Origin: an uncultured Lachnospiraceae bacterium | Lineage (GTDB): Bacteria > Bacillota > Clostridia > Lachnospirales > Lachnospiraceae | Assembly: GCA_947588995.1 (NCBI GenBank) | Contig: CANPZI010000005.1 | Location: 1 to 64,000, forward strand | Reading direction: 5' to 3' | Length of the DNA: 64,000 nt | In this document: piece after piece, positions 52,991-63,152 of the stretch | Layout of the letters: the number at the start of each line of letters is the position of its first letter | Numbering within the stretch: the first letter of the stretch is position 1 | Position numbers and translations under genes: made by a program | Notes under the pieces: generated by a model | The model's database searches: none | Seen by the model: the letters and a program-made list of their open reading frames with translations, nothing else | What the model was told of the DNA's origin: nothing

Positions 52991-54861
52991 CGCAGGCATG
53001 TCAGAAAGCGGGAGGGTTTATCCTTTCCGCTTTTGCTTTGGTATGCCGTGATGCACAGTTCACGCTTCGCGCGGGTCATCGCCACATAGAACATGCGGCG
53101 TTCCTCCTCGATCTGCGCCTCACGCTTCGACCTGACATACGGAACTTTCCCCTCCTGACAATCCGGCAGATAGACCGTATCAAATTCCAGCCCTTTCGCG
53201 GCGTGCATCGTCATCAGCTGCAGCCCCTTTTCTTCTCTCTCTTTTCTTTTCGCGCTCTCCGCCGCACATTCTCCCCCGACAGCCTCCCCGCACTGCCTGA
53301 CATAGTCCTCCATCTCCCGGTAAGAGGCGAAACGTGCCGATAACGTCTGAAAATCCTCCGCTATGCCCGTCAGTTCCCCGGCTTTCTCCGCGCCGTATTT
53401 ATCCCGCAGATAAACGTCATAGCCGATCACTCTGCGGATATAGTGAATCTGCAGAGACAGCCTCTTTCCCCGCAGGTTGTCGAGATCCCGAAAGAGTCTG
53501 CGCACGCTTTCCTGCAGCGTGGGCGTCTCCCGGTAAGCGGCCAGCACCTCTTCCCGGGAAACCCGCTCTTCAGGAAAGCTCTCCCTCTTCAGATATCTGA
53601 CCGGCCGGTTCATGATGCGAAAGAAATGCCGCCGCTCCATCTGCCCGTCCGCGAGCGCCAGATAAGCCATGAGATCGCGGACCACAAAATGTTCATAGGG
53701 ATTCTTCGGCGCTTCCTTCATGACATAGGCAATCCCCTGCCCGCGCAGCTTCTGTGCCCAGAGTGCGCACCCGTAATTCGTCCGGCAGATGAGCGCGCAC
53801 TGCGCAAGCTGCCCGTCTCTGTTTTTTTCGCGCAGGGCTCCCAGCAGATACCGCTCCTGTTCCTCCTCGCTCCCGCTGAGTACAAGACGGCATGTGCCCT
53901 CCTCTTTCGCGGCGCGGATATGCTTGTCAATGCGGTTCCTGTTCTCCGCAATGACCCTGCCCGCGGCATCCACGATCGCCGCGCCGCAGCGGTAGTTGAC
54001 GTCCAGAAAAATGCGCTCTGCCTGCGGATAGTCCCGCATAAAATCCTGCATGCTGTCCGGGCTCGCCCCGCGGAAACCGTAGATGGACTGGTCGTCGTCC
54101 CCGACGATGAACAGATTGTCGCGCGGCGCGGCGAGCAGGCGCATGATCTCGTACTGATCCGGCGAGATATCCTGAAATTCATCAATCAGGATATAGCGGA
54201 AGCGTTCCCGCCACGCGGCGAGAATCTCCGGATGTTCCCGCAAAAGCGCCAGGCAGAGACAAACGATACCGTCAAAGTCCGTCTGCCTGAACTCCCGCAG
54301 ATAAGCCTCGTACTCCCGATTTAAGAAAGCGATATCCTCCGCGCCGAGCTTCTGCAGCGAGAGCGTCCGCGCCTCCGGGCCGGAAACCGTCCTGCGGCAT
54401 GCGTCCGCGCAGGCAATCACTTCGTTCAAATCCTCCTCCTGAACACAGGCAAAACGTTTGTGCATACGGATAATCTGTCTGAACAGTTTCCTCCTCTCCG
54501 ACTCTTTGATGATGGAATAATCGCGATACTGCGGTGACTGTCTCAGAATGTGATAGAATACGGCGTGAAACGTGCCGAAATGAACCGGCGGACGTTCCGG
54601 CTCCATCAGCCCAAAGAAGCGCTCCTGCATCTCGAGTGCCGCCGCTTTCGTAAACGTGATGACAAGGATATGTGACGGCTCGACGCCGAGCCGGGTGATG
54701 AGATGTCTGATGCGGTGTACGGTGACGTAAGTCTTGCCGCTGCCCGGCCCCGCAAAGACCTGCGCGGGGCCGTCGGCATGGCAGATCGCCCTCTCCTGTG
54801 CCGGATCGGGCGTGCGTTCAGGCTTCCCTGAGCTTTTCGATGCCCCTGCGTATTCTGGCAA
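52885..54861 (-). CDS. UvrD/Rep-type superfamily-1 DNA helicase
   Basis: The 658-aa ATP-dependent helicase has Walker A (GPGSGKT), motif Ia ([11 protein letters not shown]), [10 protein letters not shown] (motif II), [13 protein letters not shown] (III), and [12 protein letters not shown] (V) and [10 protein letters not shown] (VI). It is shorter than PcrA/UvrD. Translation must start at TTG 54861, behind AAGGAAGAG, since no other start precedes Walker A; this overlaps gltX by 44 bp. The last 35 codons, a Ser-rich tail, are read opposite the DUF1292 gene and are probably a by-product of convergent overlap. Confidence 0.88.
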   Translation of the reverse strand: MPEYAGASKSSGKPERTPDPAQERAICHADGPAQVFAGPGSGKTYVTVHRIRHLITRLGVEPSHILVITFTKAAALEMQERFFGLMEPERPPVHFGTFHAVFYHILRQSPQYRDYSIIKESERRKLFRQIIRMHKRFACVQEEDLNEVIACADACRRTVSGPEARTLSLQKLGAEDIAFLNREYEAYLREFRQTDFDGIVCLCLALLREHPEILAAWRERFRYILIDEFQDISPDQYEIMRLLAAPRDNLFIVGDDDQSIYGFRGASPDSMQDFMRDYPQAERIFLDVNYRCGAAIVDAAGRVIAENRNRIDKHIRAAKEEGTCRLVLSGSEEEQERYLLGALREKNRDGQLAQCALICRTNYGCALWAQKLRGQGIAYVMKEAPKNPYEHFVVRDLMAYLALADGQMERRHFFRIMNRPVRYLKRESFPEERVSREEVLAAYRETPTLQESVRRLFRDLDNLRGKRLSLQIHYIRRVIGYDVYLRDKYGAEKAGELTGIAEDFQTLSARFASYREMEDYVRQCGEAVGGECAAESAKRKEREEKGLQLMTMHAAKGLEFDTVYLPDCQEGKVPYVRSKREAQIEEERRMFYVAMTRAKRELCITAYQSKSGKDKPSRFLTCLRQPSSPPSTSSSNSAASRYSSKASATASYSSSSSM

Positions 54862-56269
54862 GAGTCTCTTCCTTTCCCAGTATCTCCATAATCTCCGTCG
54901 CGCCGGCAGGCGTCATCTGTCTGCCGGAGACGGCCGTCCGCACCGGCCACATCACATATCCGTTCTTGCACCCTTTCCGCTCCACATAGGCAAGCAGCGT
55001 CTGATACAGCGCGTCGTTGCTGTAATCCGCCTGCTCCTCCAGTATGGGCAGAAGTTCTTCGAGCACCTCGAGACTGGACTCCCTGCTCGTCTTCATCTTC
55101 TTGTGCGCATACATCTCCACGTCATATTCCGGTAGCTTTTCAAAGAAATCGACCATATCCCGGATATCCGGGAAAATTTCGATCCTCGTCTGCACCATGG
55201 CCGCGATCTTCTTAAGATCCAGATCCTTTGTGATGACCTCCCTAAGATAAGGCTGTGCCATCTCATAGAACCGGTCGGGATCCATGGCCTTACAGTATTC
55301 GCCGTTCATCCACTTGAGCTTCGTATAGTCAAACACGGCCGGCGACTTGGACAGATGGTGATAGTCGAATTTGCGCACCAGCTCGTCCAGCGTAAAAATC
55401 TCATTGTTGTCCTCGGGGCTCCAGCCAAGCAGCGCCACAAAGTTGACCACAGCCTCCGAGAGGAAACCCTGCTCGATCAGATCCTCGTAGGAGGAGTGCC
55501 CGCAGCGTTTCGACAGCTTCTGGTGGTTCTCGTCCGTGATCAGCGGGCAGTGCACATACTCGGGGATCTCCCAGCCGAACGCCTCATAGAGACGGTTGTA
55601 CTTCGGCGACGAGGAAAGATACTCATTGCCCCGCACCACATGGGTGATCCCCATGAGGTGATCGTCCACCACATTGGCGAAATTATAGGTCGGAAAACCG
55701 TCCGACTTGATCAGGATCATGTCGTCCAGCTCAGCGTTGTCCACGGTGATGTCCCCGTAGATATCGTCGTGAAAAGTCGTCGTGCCCTCCGTGGGATTGT
55801 TCTGCCTGATGACATAGGGCTTACCGGCGGCCAGATTCGCCTCGATTTCTTCTTTAGACAGATGCAGACAGTGCTTGTCATAGACATTGATCTCCTTGCC
55901 CGCCACCGTCCGCGTCAGGGTGGCCAGACGCTCCTTGTCGCAGAAGCAATAGTATGCCTGTCCCTTGTCGATCAGCTCTTTCGCGTACTTCATATATATG
56001 CCCTGCTTCTGTCTCTCGCTCTGCACATAGGGGCCGACGCCGCCGTCCCTGTCCGGTCCCTCATCGTGGACCAGCCCCGTCTTTTCCAGCGTGCGGTAGA
56101 TGATATCCACCGCCCCCTCCACATAGCGCTCCTGATCCGTATCCTCGATGCGCAGGATAAAATCTCCGCCCTCATGCTTCGCGATCAGATAGGCGTACAG
56201 CGCCGTCCTGAGATTGCCCACATGCATGCGCCCTGTGGGGCTTGGTGCATATCTTGTTCTGATTTTCAT
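54818..56269 (-). CDS. gltX: Glutamyl-tRNA synthetase
   Basis: GltX attaches glutamate to tRNA-Glu (and in many Firmicutes to tRNA-Gln as well). The HIGH region is [12 protein letters not shown] at the N-terminus and the KMSKS equivalent is KLSKR. The length is 483 aa from ATG 56269. The ribosome site is weak (GGAGG 12 nt upstream). The end overlaps the helicase start by 44 bp in another frame. It follows the hydrogenase gene by 35 bp. Confidence 0.95.
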   Translation of the reverse strand: MKIRTRYAPSPTGRMHVGNLRTALYAYLIAKHEGGDFILRIEDTDQERYVEGAVDIIYRTLEKTGLVHDEGPDRDGGVGPYVQSERQKQGIYMKYAKELIDKGQAYYCFCDKERLATLTRTVAGKEINVYDKHCLHLSKEEIEANLAAGKPYVIRQNNPTEGTTTFHDDIYGDITVDNAELDDMILIKSDGFPTYNFANVVDDHLMGITHVVRGNEYLSSSPKYNRLYEAFGWEIPEYVHCPLITDENHQKLSKRCGHSSYEDLIEQGFLSEAVVNFVALLGWSPEDNNEIFTLDELVRKFDYHHLSKSPAVFDYTKLKWMNGEYCKAMDPDRFYEMAQPYLREVITKDLDLKKIAAMVQTRIEIFPDIRDMVDFFEKLPEYDVEMYAHKKMKTSRESSLEVLEELLPILEEQADYSNDALYQTLLAYVERKGCKNGYVMWPVRTAVSGRQMTPAGATEIMEILGKEETLARIRRGIEKLREA

Positions 56270-56304
56270 ATCGTCACACCATCCTCCGTCAATCACACTA
56301 TGAT

Positions 56305-57783
56305 TCAATCCATATCCGGTATCTTCTTATCCGCCGACTCCTTAAAAGCGGCAACCGCCCTGGCCGCGACGGGAATCGCGATATTGGTGCCCGCGCCGGC
56401 CACGCAGCCGCCGGGACACGCCATTCCCTCGATCAGACAGCCGTTCTTCTTGCCGGCCTTGGCCAACATCAGGATCTTCTTACACTCCGCTAAGCTCTCC
56501 GCGTGCTCGATATTGACGTCTATGTCGGGATAATACTCTCTGACGCACTCCTCGATCGCGCTGGCCACACCGCCGGCGACGCCGTATCCGCGCCCCGCGC
56601 CTGTAGCGCCCTGCAGCTGATCCATCGCCTGTATCTCATGAAGCAGGATTCCCCTGGCCTCAAAGATACCCGTCAGCTCCTCGAACGTGATGACAAAATC
56701 CACGTCCGAGCGGATCGTCCTGCGGGAGGCCTCCAGCTTCTTGGACGCACACGGCCCGATAAACACCACTTTCGCGTCGGGGTGATCTTTTTTGATGATC
56801 CGCGCCGTAGCCACCATGGGCGTCAGCGCATTCGAGATCTTGTCGATCGTCTCCGGGAAAAATTTCTTGGCCAGCACCGACCAGGACGGGCAGCAGGAAG
56901 TCAGGCTGAAAGGCAGCCTGCCCGCAGCCACCTCCTCCGCATAGTGCTTCGCTTCCGCGATCGCACCCAGATCCGCGCCGAGGGCCGTCTCGTAGACATC
57001 GTAAAAGCCGAGCTCCTTAAGCGCCGTCTTGAGCATATCCGGCGTCACATCGGGACCGAACTGTCCCGCGAAAGCAGGCGCCACCTGGGCAATAATCTTC
57101 TGCCCCGACTGCATCGCCCGGATCAGCTGGAAGATCTGCGATTTGTCTGCAATCGCGCCGAATGGGCAGCTCACCATGCACTGGCCGCAGGCGACGCACA
57201 GATCATTGTCAATCACCGCCCGGCCTTTCGGATCGTTCTTAATGGCATTCACGCCGCACGCGCCGGCGCAGGGCCTCACCTGATGGGAAATCGCATCATA
57301 GGGACATACCGATTTGCACTTGCCGCACTTGATACATTTCTCCTGATCAATCACGGACTTGCCGTTCTTCATGGAGATCGCGCCGCGAGGGCACACCTCC
57401 CTGCAGGGGTGCGCGACACAGCCCATACAGCGGTCGGTCACCTGATAGCAGTTCTCCGGGCAGGCATTGCACGCCGACGGGATAACCTGCATCAGCGGCG
57501 GCTCGTAGTACTTCTCGGCAATATTGCTCTCCTCGAGTCCCTGCGTCAGATGCACCGGCCTGTTCTCCGGCCTTAAGGAAAGGCCCATCGCGAGCCTGAT
57601 GCGCTCACGGACGATGGAGCGCTCTCTATAGATGCTCTCATACTCCGACTCGTCATAATCCACGATCTGATACGGCAGAGCCTCCACATCATCGATCAAA
57701 TTTTCCGAATAGTAGGCCAGATTCGCAACCTCTTTGAAAATCCGGCGTCTGTTCCTGCGGACCTGCGTATCAATCCCTCTCAT
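56305..57783 (-). CDS. Monomeric [FeFe]-hydrogenase with ferredoxin-like domains
   Basis: The 492-aa protein has an N-terminal part with several 4Fe-4S cysteine sets ([30 protein letters not shown] and others, 105-210) and the H-cluster domain. Motifs are L1 TSCCPSW (295-301), with the proton-relay cysteine kept, L2 GPCASKKLE (343-351), and L3 [10 protein letters not shown]2 has GPC where classic enzymes have MPC, which suggests a group-B-type or sensory enzyme rather than HydA proper. ATG 57783 has GGAG 6 nt before it. It implies an anaerobic, ferredoxin-linked metabolism. No maturase genes (hydEFG) are seen here. Confidence 0.87.
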   Translation of the reverse strand: MRGIDTQVRRNRRRIFKEVANLAYYSENLIDDVEALPYQIVDYDESEYESIYRERSIVRERIRLAMGLSLRPENRPVHLTQGLEESNIAEKYYEPPLMQVIPSACNACPENCYQVTDRCMGCVAHPCREVCPRGAISMKNGKSVIDQEKCIKCGKCKSVCPYDAISHQVRPCAGACGVNAIKNDPKGRAVIDNDLCVACGQCMVSCPFGAIADKSQIFQLIRAMQSGQKIIAQVAPAFAGQFGPDVTPDMLKTALKELGFYDVYETALGADLGAIAEAKHYAEEVAAGRLPFSLTSCCPSWSVLAKKFFPETIDKISNALTPMVATARIIKKDHPDAKVVFIGPCASKKLEASRRTIRSDVDFVITFEELTGIFEARGILLHEIQAMDQLQGATGAGRGYGVAGGVASAIEECVREYYPDIDVNIEHAESLAECKKILMLAKAGKKNGCLIEGMACPGGCVAGAGTNIAIPVAARAVAAFKESADKKIPDMD

Positions 57784-57940
57784 GGTAATCTCCATTTCCC
57801 GCGGGACAAGCAGCGCATCGGCGTGATTGTCCCGCGACATCTCCGAACCGGTCATGTTAATAATTTCACAAGTCTATTCTTGCATAAACCGCCAAGGAAA
57901 TCAAGAGGAATTCCTTCCTGTGCCATCTTCCGTCCCGCGC

Positions 57941-60067
57941 TTACTTCTTCCTGCGTCTGAGCCATATGACCAGCCCGGCGATCAGACAGCCGAGCGGCAG
58001 TACGAAAATGGCCACAATCGCCACGAGATAGACCGTACCCGCCGCAAAGGACAGATTGCCGATCTCATAATACTTGGCCGGTATCGACACCGACGCCTCG
58101 CGGTCCGCCAGACTCGACACGACGCCGCCGAACAGTTTTACGTTATAGCCCGGCACGATGGCGTCCGCCTCCGCCGTAAAGAGCGTCTCCGAGGTCACGA
58201 TAACCACCTGAGAAATCTCGCCGCTCTCCGTCATCTTCTCCGCTTTCAGCGCGATGGTGAACGGGCCGTCGATGTCCTCCGCCGCCTTGCTAAAATCCGT
58301 CGCATTCATCGGATCGACCCGGCTGAAAGCCTCGTCGCTCGTCGTGAGAATCGGCGTGTACGCCACATCCTCCGTCTCCTCGTCGTAGGAAAGCCCTCTT
58401 GACAGCGGCGCAAGCACCGTACCGTCGTAGATCCTGGCGGTGATTTCATTATTCTCAACGAACGGGAACAGATCGTAGGGCGTCTGGTAATAACTGTTCC
58501 TGTCACCCTCCACGATCACGCCCTCCACCGGCGTCACACCGTAATCCGCGAGGAGACTCTCGAAGTTTGCAGGCGGCGTCTGCGACCACTGCGGCAGGAC
58601 GATCAGCGCATTGCCGCCGCCGGCCAGATACTCGCGCACTTTCTCCACATCATCCGCCGAATAATCGCTAAGCGGCGCGTTCAGGAAGATACCCGCCGCG
58701 TCCGCCGGAACCGCGTCCGCGGTCTGCAGCTGTATCTCCTCGTACTCCGCATTTTCCTTGAGGAGCGCGTTTTTGAACGTCTCGTCCAGTTCCAGCTCAT
58801 TGTGGCCGAGGATGCCGTAGAATTTCGGGATATCGTCCGTGGACGTGCGCATGACGGCGGAGAGAATCTGTCCCTCGGCGTCGTTGGCAACCAGTTCGCT
58901 CTGATAGGTATAATAATTCATCTCGTAGACATAGAGATCCTGATAGTCCACGACCACATCCCCGTTTTTGCCGGACACGATCAGGCTGTTGTTCGTCGGC
59001 GGCGTCTCCGTGTACTTGTAATAGAACATCGGGTTCGCCACCGGATCGATATATTCCACTCTGATATGGCCGGAACGGCTCCGAAACTGCTCCAGAATCC
59101 TGTCCAGATCATTGTCTTTCGCCGTCTCCTCCGCCAGAACATAAATCGTCACATCGTCAGTAAGTCCCTCGACGATCTGCACCGTGTCGTCGGTGAGCGT
59201 GAACAGGTCGTTCACCGTGACGTCATAGGAAGTATAGCGGTCCGGCACATAGTTGAGCCCGAGATTGACGGCGATGACCGCCGCCGCGGCGATGAGAATA
59301 TTGAAGATACTGTACGCGCCGAGCCTGATCCCTCTCCCGGCCACGGCGTATCTGCGCTTCTGTATGGCCTGCACCGTACCAAACAGCACAAAAGCCGTAA
59401 AAGTGATAAAATAGGCAACGGCCTCCACCTCGAAATAACCGCTGGAAAGCACATCGAAACGGCTGACCATGTCGAAACATTGCAGCACCCTGACCACGAT
59501 ATCCGCCACTGCCGTCGTTCCCATATTGGACAGGATATTGCACAGGCCGCCCATGATGTAGCAGACAAACATGGCGATCAGCCCAAGCACCGCGGCGATC
59601 ACCACGCTCTCCGTGAGCGACGACAAAAACAGACCGATTGCCAGCCCAAGACAGCCGTACAGGAAATAGCCGAGCAGTGAAGTGTAAGACAGCCCGGTCT
59701 GGAACTGCCCCGCCTGCATCAATACAAGCGGCGTCAGGCCCAGCAGAAGCAACGGGATCGCAAACACCGTCACCAGCGCCAGATACTTGCCGAGCACGAT
59801 CCTGCCGACCGATACCGGCGCCGTCAGGATCAGCTGGTCCGTCCTGTACTTCCGCTCCTCAGACAGCGAGCGCATCGTCAGAAGCGGAATCGCAAACACA
59901 ATCAAAAAGACGACGGACTGCAGCACATAGGAAATCGTCGGATACCCCGACAGCATATTGCAGACGGTAAAGTAGATTCCCGTCATGAACAGCATGACCG
60001 CCAGATACAGCCATCCCACAAACGTATGGAAGAAATAACGCAGTTCTCTCTTATAAATCGCCGCCAT
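57941..60067 (-). CDS. ABC-2 permease fused to GldG-type extracellular domain
   Basis: The 708-aa protein joins an ABC-2 permease (residues 1-235, about six membrane segments) to a large GldG-like extracytoplasmic domain (about 265-670) and a final membrane anchor with an RRRKK tail. It resembles a fusion of GldF and GldG, the partners of an exporter needed for gliding in Bacteroidetes but widespread in Firmicutes in other, unknown roles. Its start lies inside the 3' end of the ATPase gene (17-bp overlap). Bases 57784-57940 hold no gene or clear promoter. Confidence 0.85.
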   Translation of the reverse strand: MAAIYKRELRYFFHTFVGWLYLAVMLFMTGIYFTVCNMLSGYPTISYVLQSVVFLIVFAIPLLTMRSLSEERKYRTDQLILTAPVSVGRIVLGKYLALVTVFAIPLLLLGLTPLVLMQAGQFQTGLSYTSLLGYFLYGCLGLAIGLFLSSLTESVVIAAVLGLIAMFVCYIMGGLCNILSNMGTTAVADIVVRVLQCFDMVSRFDVLSSGYFEVEAVAYFITFTAFVLFGTVQAIQKRRYAVAGRGIRLGAYSIFNILIAAAAVIAVNLGLNYVPDRYTSYDVTVNDLFTLTDDTVQIVEGLTDDVTIYVLAEETAKDNDLDRILEQFRSRSGHIRVEYIDPVANPMFYYKYTETPPTNNSLIVSGKNGDVVVDYQDLYVYEMNYYTYQSELVANDAEGQILSAVMRTSTDDIPKFYGILGHNELELDETFKNALLKENAEYEEIQLQTADAVPADAAGIFLNAPLSDYSADDVEKVREYLAGGGNALIVLPQWSQTPPANFESLLADYGVTPVEGVIVEGDRNSYYQTPYDLFPFVENNEITARIYDGTVLAPLSRGLSYDEETEDVAYTPILTTSDEAFSRVDPMNATDFSKAAEDIDGPFTIALKAEKMTESGEISQVVIVTSETLFTAEADAIVPGYNVKLFGGVVSSLADREASVSIPAKYYEIGNLSFAAGTVYLVAIVAIFVLPLGCLIAGLVIWLRRRKK

Positions 60068-61154
60068 CTTCCGTCACCTCCTCTGCCTCGGCGTTTCGCT
60101 CCGCCGATTCTGTTGCCGCCTCCTGCGCCGCCGCAGCGTCCGCCGTATCCTCAGGCGGTATTTTCTCTACAGGCGCATGGCTTTGCTCTTCTACCGGCGT
60201 TTCTTTCTCCTCCGATCCGCTCTCCTCGCCCGTGAGCTCTAAGAAAATATCCTCCAGGGATTTCTCGGCTCTGGTCATGGACAGAATCGGCAGCCCCGCA
60301 CCGGCGAGCGCCACCGAGATCTCGCCCCGGATATCCGTATCCCCCGCGGCGCGGATGCGTATCCTGACGCTGCCGGCCTCCGCCGTATCCTCCGTCTCAC
60401 AGGACTCGATGCCCGGTATGTTCTGCAGCACCTCTTCGGCCTGCTGTCCCGTGCCGGAGACAACCACCTCGATCTCGGCCTGGCCGCGCATCATCTCCTG
60501 CAGCTCCTCCGGCGAACCGCTCGCCGCCAGCCTGCCGTGCGAGATAATCAGCACATGGTCACACACGGCACTCACCTCAGAGAGGATATGGGAACTCAAG
60601 AGAATCGTGTGATCCTTTCCCAGACTCTTAATCAGATCGCGCATCTCGATAATCTGCTTCGGGTCCAGACCGACCATCGGCTCATCCAGGATCAGGATCT
60701 CCGGATAGCCGATCAGCGCCTGCGCCAGCCCCGTCCGCTGTTTATAGCCCTTGGACAGATTCCGAATGAGACGGTTCTGTACCTCGCCCAGCTGCATTTT
60801 TTCCAGAATCTCTTCTACATGCGATGCCCGCTCCCTCTTCGGCACTTTCTTTAACTCCGCCACGAACAGCAGATACTCCCGCACCGTCATGTCCGTGTAC
60901 AGCGGCGGTATCTCCGGCAGATAGCCGATGCACTTTTTCGCTTTCTCCGGCTCTTTCAGGATATCATAATCATTTATCTTCACCGTGCCGCTGTTTGCGG
61001 CGATATAGCCGGTCATCACGTTCATCGTCGTTGACTTGCCCGCGCCGTTCGGCCCCAGAAAGCCGTAGATCTGCCCCTTTTCAACCGTAAACGACAGATG
61101 ATCCACAGCCGTGCGGCCGCCGTATTTCTTTACCAAATCCTCTACCTGTATCAA
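60051..61154 (-). CDS. ABC transporter ATP-binding protein, GldA-like
   Basis: This ATPase drives the adjacent permease. It has Walker A (GPNGAGKST), the signature LSKGYKQR, and Walker B (ILILDEPMVGLDP) in the first 220 residues. The remainder (about 230-310) is a DUF4162-type regulatory domain, and a Glu/Ala-rich acidic tail ends the 367-aa protein. AAAGGAGG lies about 11 nt before ATG 61154. It forms a two-gene exporter with the GldF/GldG fusion; cargo unknown. Confidence 0.9.
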   Translation of the reverse strand: MIQVEDLVKKYGGRTAVDHLSFTVEKGQIYGFLGPNGAGKSTTMNVMTGYIAANSGTVKINDYDILKEPEKAKKCIGYLPEIPPLYTDMTVREYLLFVAELKKVPKRERASHVEEILEKMQLGEVQNRLIRNLSKGYKQRTGLAQALIGYPEILILDEPMVGLDPKQIIEMRDLIKSLGKDHTILLSSHILSEVSAVCDHVLIISHGRLAASGSPEELQEMMRGQAEIEVVVSGTGQQAEEVLQNIPGIESCETEDTAEAGSVRIRIRAAGDTDIRGEISVALAGAGLPILSMTRAEKSLEDIFLELTGEESGSEEKETPVEEQSHAPVEKIPPEDTADAAAAQEAATESAERNAEAEEVTEDGGDL

Positions 61155-61217
61155 AGCAAAGGCCTCCTTTCCGGATCAATACTCTGATCCGATCACTTCT
61201 GCAAACACACTGTGACG

Positions 61218-61226
61218 ATTATAACA
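61218..61226 (-). promoter_or_regulatory. Extended -10 promoter of the Gld-type ABC genes
   Basis: The minus strand reads TGTTATAAT, a perfect extended -10, about 65 bp before the ATPase gene. A -35 is not clear at 17 bp, which is common for extended -10 sites. Confidence 0.55.
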
Positions 61227-61251
61227 TATTATGATACTAAAAACATTGAAA
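61226..61251 (+). promoter_or_regulatory. Candidate sigma-E promoter of cotJABC
   Basis: ACATATT (61224-61230) resembles the sigma-E -35, and CATTGAAA (61244-61251) resembles its -10 (5 of 8), 13 bp apart. It is a weak match, supported mainly by the known mother-cell expression of cotJ genes. Confidence 0.3.
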
Positions 61252-61271
61252 ATTTTGTGAAAGGAATCTGA

Positions 61272-61442
61272 ATGAAAGATTATATGTACAAAGAAAACTG
61301 TGACAGATATCCGATCGCAATGGCTTATGTCCCGTGGCAGCAGTTCGACGGCATCTGCGATAACCTCGAGGAAGCCTTTGACGACGGCACGGTTTTCCCG
61401 GAGCTTGACAAACCGTTCACCGGAAGGAGGTGCTGCAGCTGA
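61272..61442 (+). CDS. cotJA: Spore coat-associated protein CotJA
   Basis: This 56-aa protein has the CotJA pattern AMAYVPWQQF and a C-terminal FPELDKPFTGRR. It is thought to be part of the inner spore coat with CotJB and CotJC. ATG 61272 follows AAAGGA by 6 nt. The stop overlaps the cotJB ATG by one base (TGATG), so the genes are translated together. Confidence 0.88.
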   Translation: MKDYMYKENCDRYPIAMAYVPWQQFDGICDNLEEAFDDGTVFPELDKPFTGRRCCS

Positions 61443-61717
61443 TGAACACACATTTTGCGAACGAGCAGGAAAAGCTGCTTCACGACATCGGCATTCTGAA
61501 CTTCGTGACCATCGAGCTGTCCCTGTACCTCGACACCCATCCCACAGACAGAAATGCCATGGAGTATTTCAACCACTATAATCATATGACAAAGCAGGCG
61601 AAAAAAGAATACGCAGAAAAATTCGGCCCGCTGACGCTCGAGACGGCAGATACGACCGACTGCGGCACTTGGAAATGGGCGACGCTGCCCATGCCCTGGG
61701 AAGGAGGCTGTGCGTAA
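61442..61717 (+). CDS. cotJB: Spore coat protein CotJB
   Basis: The 91-aa protein fits CotJB: EKLLHDIGILNFVTIELSLYLDTHP in its first third (positions 10-34) and the YFNHYNHM helix. It starts at ATG 61442 with GGAGG about 11 nt upstream inside cotJA, and ends in a one-base overlap with cotJC. It is a coat component of unknown activity. Confidence 0.92.
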   Translation: MNTHFANEQEKLLHDIGILNFVTIELSLYLDTHPTDRNAMEYFNHYNHMTKQAKKEYAEKFGPLTLETADTTDCGTWKWATLPMPWEGGCA

Positions 61718-62334
61718 TGTGGAATTATGAGAGAAGACTTGAATACCCCGTCAACATCAAGGAGTCCAACGCGAACCTGGCGCAGGTCATCATCAGCCAG
61801 TACGGCGGGCCCGACGGCGAGATGGGCGCATCCATGCGCTACCTCTCCCAGCGCTACTCCTGCCCCTACAGGGAAGTCTCCGGCATCCTGACCGACATCG
61901 GCACCGAGGAACTGGCTCATCTGGAAATGGTCGCGACGATCGTGCACCAGCTCACCAAAGACCTGTCCATGGAGGAGATCGAGGCCACAGGCTTCAGCAA
62001 CTACTACGTGGACCACACTGTCGGCGTATGGCCGCAGGCCGCGGGCGGCGTGCCTTTCAACGCCTGCGAGTTCCAGTCTAAGGGCGACATCATCACCGAC
62101 CTGATGGAGGATATGGCGGCCGAGCAGAAAGCCCGCACCACCTACGACAACATCCTGCGCCTGATCCATGAGCCCGACATCTGCGAACCGATCAAGTTCC
62201 TGCGGATGCGCGAGGTCGTACACTTCCAGCGGTTCGGAGAAGCGCTGCGCATCGTCCAGGATAAGCTGAACGAAAAGAACTTCTACGCGTTCAACCCGGG
62301 CTTCGACTGCGACGAGTGTGCGGGGAAGAAGTAA
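61717..62334 (+). CDS. cotJC: Spore coat protein CotJC, manganese-catalase family
   Basis: CotJC has a ferritin-like fold of the Mn-catalase family and may detoxify peroxide at the spore surface. The 205-aa protein has the metal-ligand helices, with ELAHLEMVATIVHQL and EDMAAEQKARTTYDNIL in the middle and the FLRMREVVHFQRFGEAL block near the C-terminus. ATG 61717 overlaps the cotJB stop (TAATG). A Cys-rich end (FDCDECAGKK) is present. A hairpin follows the gene. Confidence 0.93.
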   Translation: MWNYERRLEYPVNIKESNANLAQVIISQYGGPDGEMGASMRYLSQRYSCPYREVSGILTDIGTEELAHLEMVATIVHQLTKDLSMEEIEATGFSNYYVDHTVGVWPQAAGGVPFNACEFQSKGDIITDLMEDMAAEQKARTTYDNILRLIHEPDICEPIKFLRMREVVHFQRFGEALRIVQDKLNEKNFYAFNPGFDCDECAGKK

Positions 62335-62413
62335 ACGGGGCTTATTAGCGTACCCATACGAAAGGTTATTGGTTATTGTACCCTGTTTGAGATAAAATTG
62401 AGAGAAAAGAGAT

Positions 62414-62443
62414 GCGCCGTCACTATTGCGGTAGTGGCGGCGT
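62414..62443 (+). terminator. Hairpin after cotJC, possible terminator
   Basis: A 12-bp stem (62414-62425 with 62432-62443, two G-U pairs) with a 6-nt loop follows cotJC. Only a loose T-rich tail (GCTTCTATTATATC) comes after, so termination is moderate. It marks the edge of an AT-rich stretch. Confidence 0.5.
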
Positions 62444-62526
62444 GCTTCTATTATATCTATTATATCGAATGATTATTTTCTATTTCTATGCATTTGAAAC
62501 ATTGAGAAAAATTTTTCAAAAATTTG

Positions 62527-62556
62527 TTGATAAATCAATACAAAATACCATATAAT
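62527..62556 (+). promoter_or_regulatory. Sigma-A promoter of the toxin-antitoxin pair
   Basis: TTGATA (62527-62532) and a perfect TATAAT (62551-62556) are 18 bp apart, 29 bp before the antitoxin ATG. The rest of 62335-62585 holds only the hairpin above and no gene. An operator for autoregulation is likely but no clear inverted repeat is seen. Confidence 0.75.
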
Positions 62557-62585
62557 AAAATCAATAATCGAAAGGAAGTGATCCT

Positions 62586-62756
62586 ATGGCACCGATAACA
62601 CAGCTAGCTAAAAATGCAAACGTCCCCAAAACAGATCATTCGGAAAAAACAGCCATAAACGCATTATATGATGAACTTTCCAAGGGAATAAAAAGTCTGA
62701 AAAAAGGAGACGTTTATACCATCGATGAAGCATGGGAGGAAATTGATCAAATATAA
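62586..62756 (+). CDS. Putative antitoxin of a type II toxin-antitoxin pair
   Basis: The 56-aa protein has a polar N-terminus, a helical middle and a C-terminal DVYTIDEAWEEIDQI segment, an arrangement seen in small antitoxins that wrap a RelE/ParE-type toxin. AAGGAAGTG lies 5-8 nt before ATG 62586. It overlaps the toxin by one base (TAATG). No DNA-binding fold can be assigned with confidence. Confidence 0.7.
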   Translation: MAPITQLAKNANVPKTDHSEKTAINALYDELSKGIKSLKKGDVYTIDEAWEEIDQI

Positions 62757-63118
62757 TGCCACCAAACAAACCCATAAAATATAAAATCGTGATCTCCAAA
62801 GATGCACTTCTGGATATCAAATCAACAAAGAAATACATTCTCGACACATTCAAATACCGTGAATATGCGGAAAATTTTTCAAAAAAGATAAAGGATGCAA
62901 TAAAAGGGCTGAATTCTTTCCCCAAAGGTTATGAATCTACCGGATATGTGATTGAGGGATTAAACATCTATTTTAAGCCATACAGTACATATTTAATCTT
63001 TTTTGTCGTAGAAAATTCCACGATTACGGTAATCCGTGTTTTAAAAGATCGCATGTATTGGCAAGCTATTATCAAGAAAATGCAGAGAATCCATCATTTA
63101 CTGGGGCTTATCATATAG
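62756..63118 (+). CDS. RelE/ParE-family toxin
   Basis: This 120-aa protein begins MPPNKPIKYKIVISKDALLDI and has the ParE-like order of helix-helix-strands: an alpha hairpin (IKSTKKYILDTF to FSKKIKDAI), and beta strands ending in ITVIRVLKDRMYW, with a C-terminal tail about 15 residues longer than usual. It would act on the ribosome (RelE) or gyrase (ParE); which one cannot be told. It is co-translated with the upstream 56-aa gene. The region is AT-rich compared with neighbours, suggesting transfer. Confidence 0.82.
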   Translation: MPPNKPIKYKIVISKDALLDIKSTKKYILDTFKYREYAENFSKKIKDAIKGLNSFPKGYESTGYVIEGLNIYFKPYSTYLIFFVVENSTITVIRVLKDRMYWQAIIKKMQRIHHLLGLII

Positions 63119-63152
63119 CATAACCTCAAAAATGCAACGAACTTTTCACTCG

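Noticed and set aside
53038-54324. Long plus-strand frames opposite the helicase gene
   Set aside because: They mirror the GC-rich minus-strand gene; the helicase motifs are complete on the minus strand.
61176-61451. Minus-strand frame opposite cotJA
   Set aside because: It mirrors cotJA, which has a ribosome site and coat-protein motifs; the minus frame has none.
62345-62450. A small RNA from TTGGTT/TAAAAT with the hairpin at 62414
   Set aside because: The spacing is 18 bp and the -35 is poor; the hairpin is better explained as the cotJC end.
62608-62925. Minus-strand frame opposite the toxin-antitoxin genes
   Set aside because: It covers the well-supported antitoxin and toxin genes on the plus strand and has no ribosome site.
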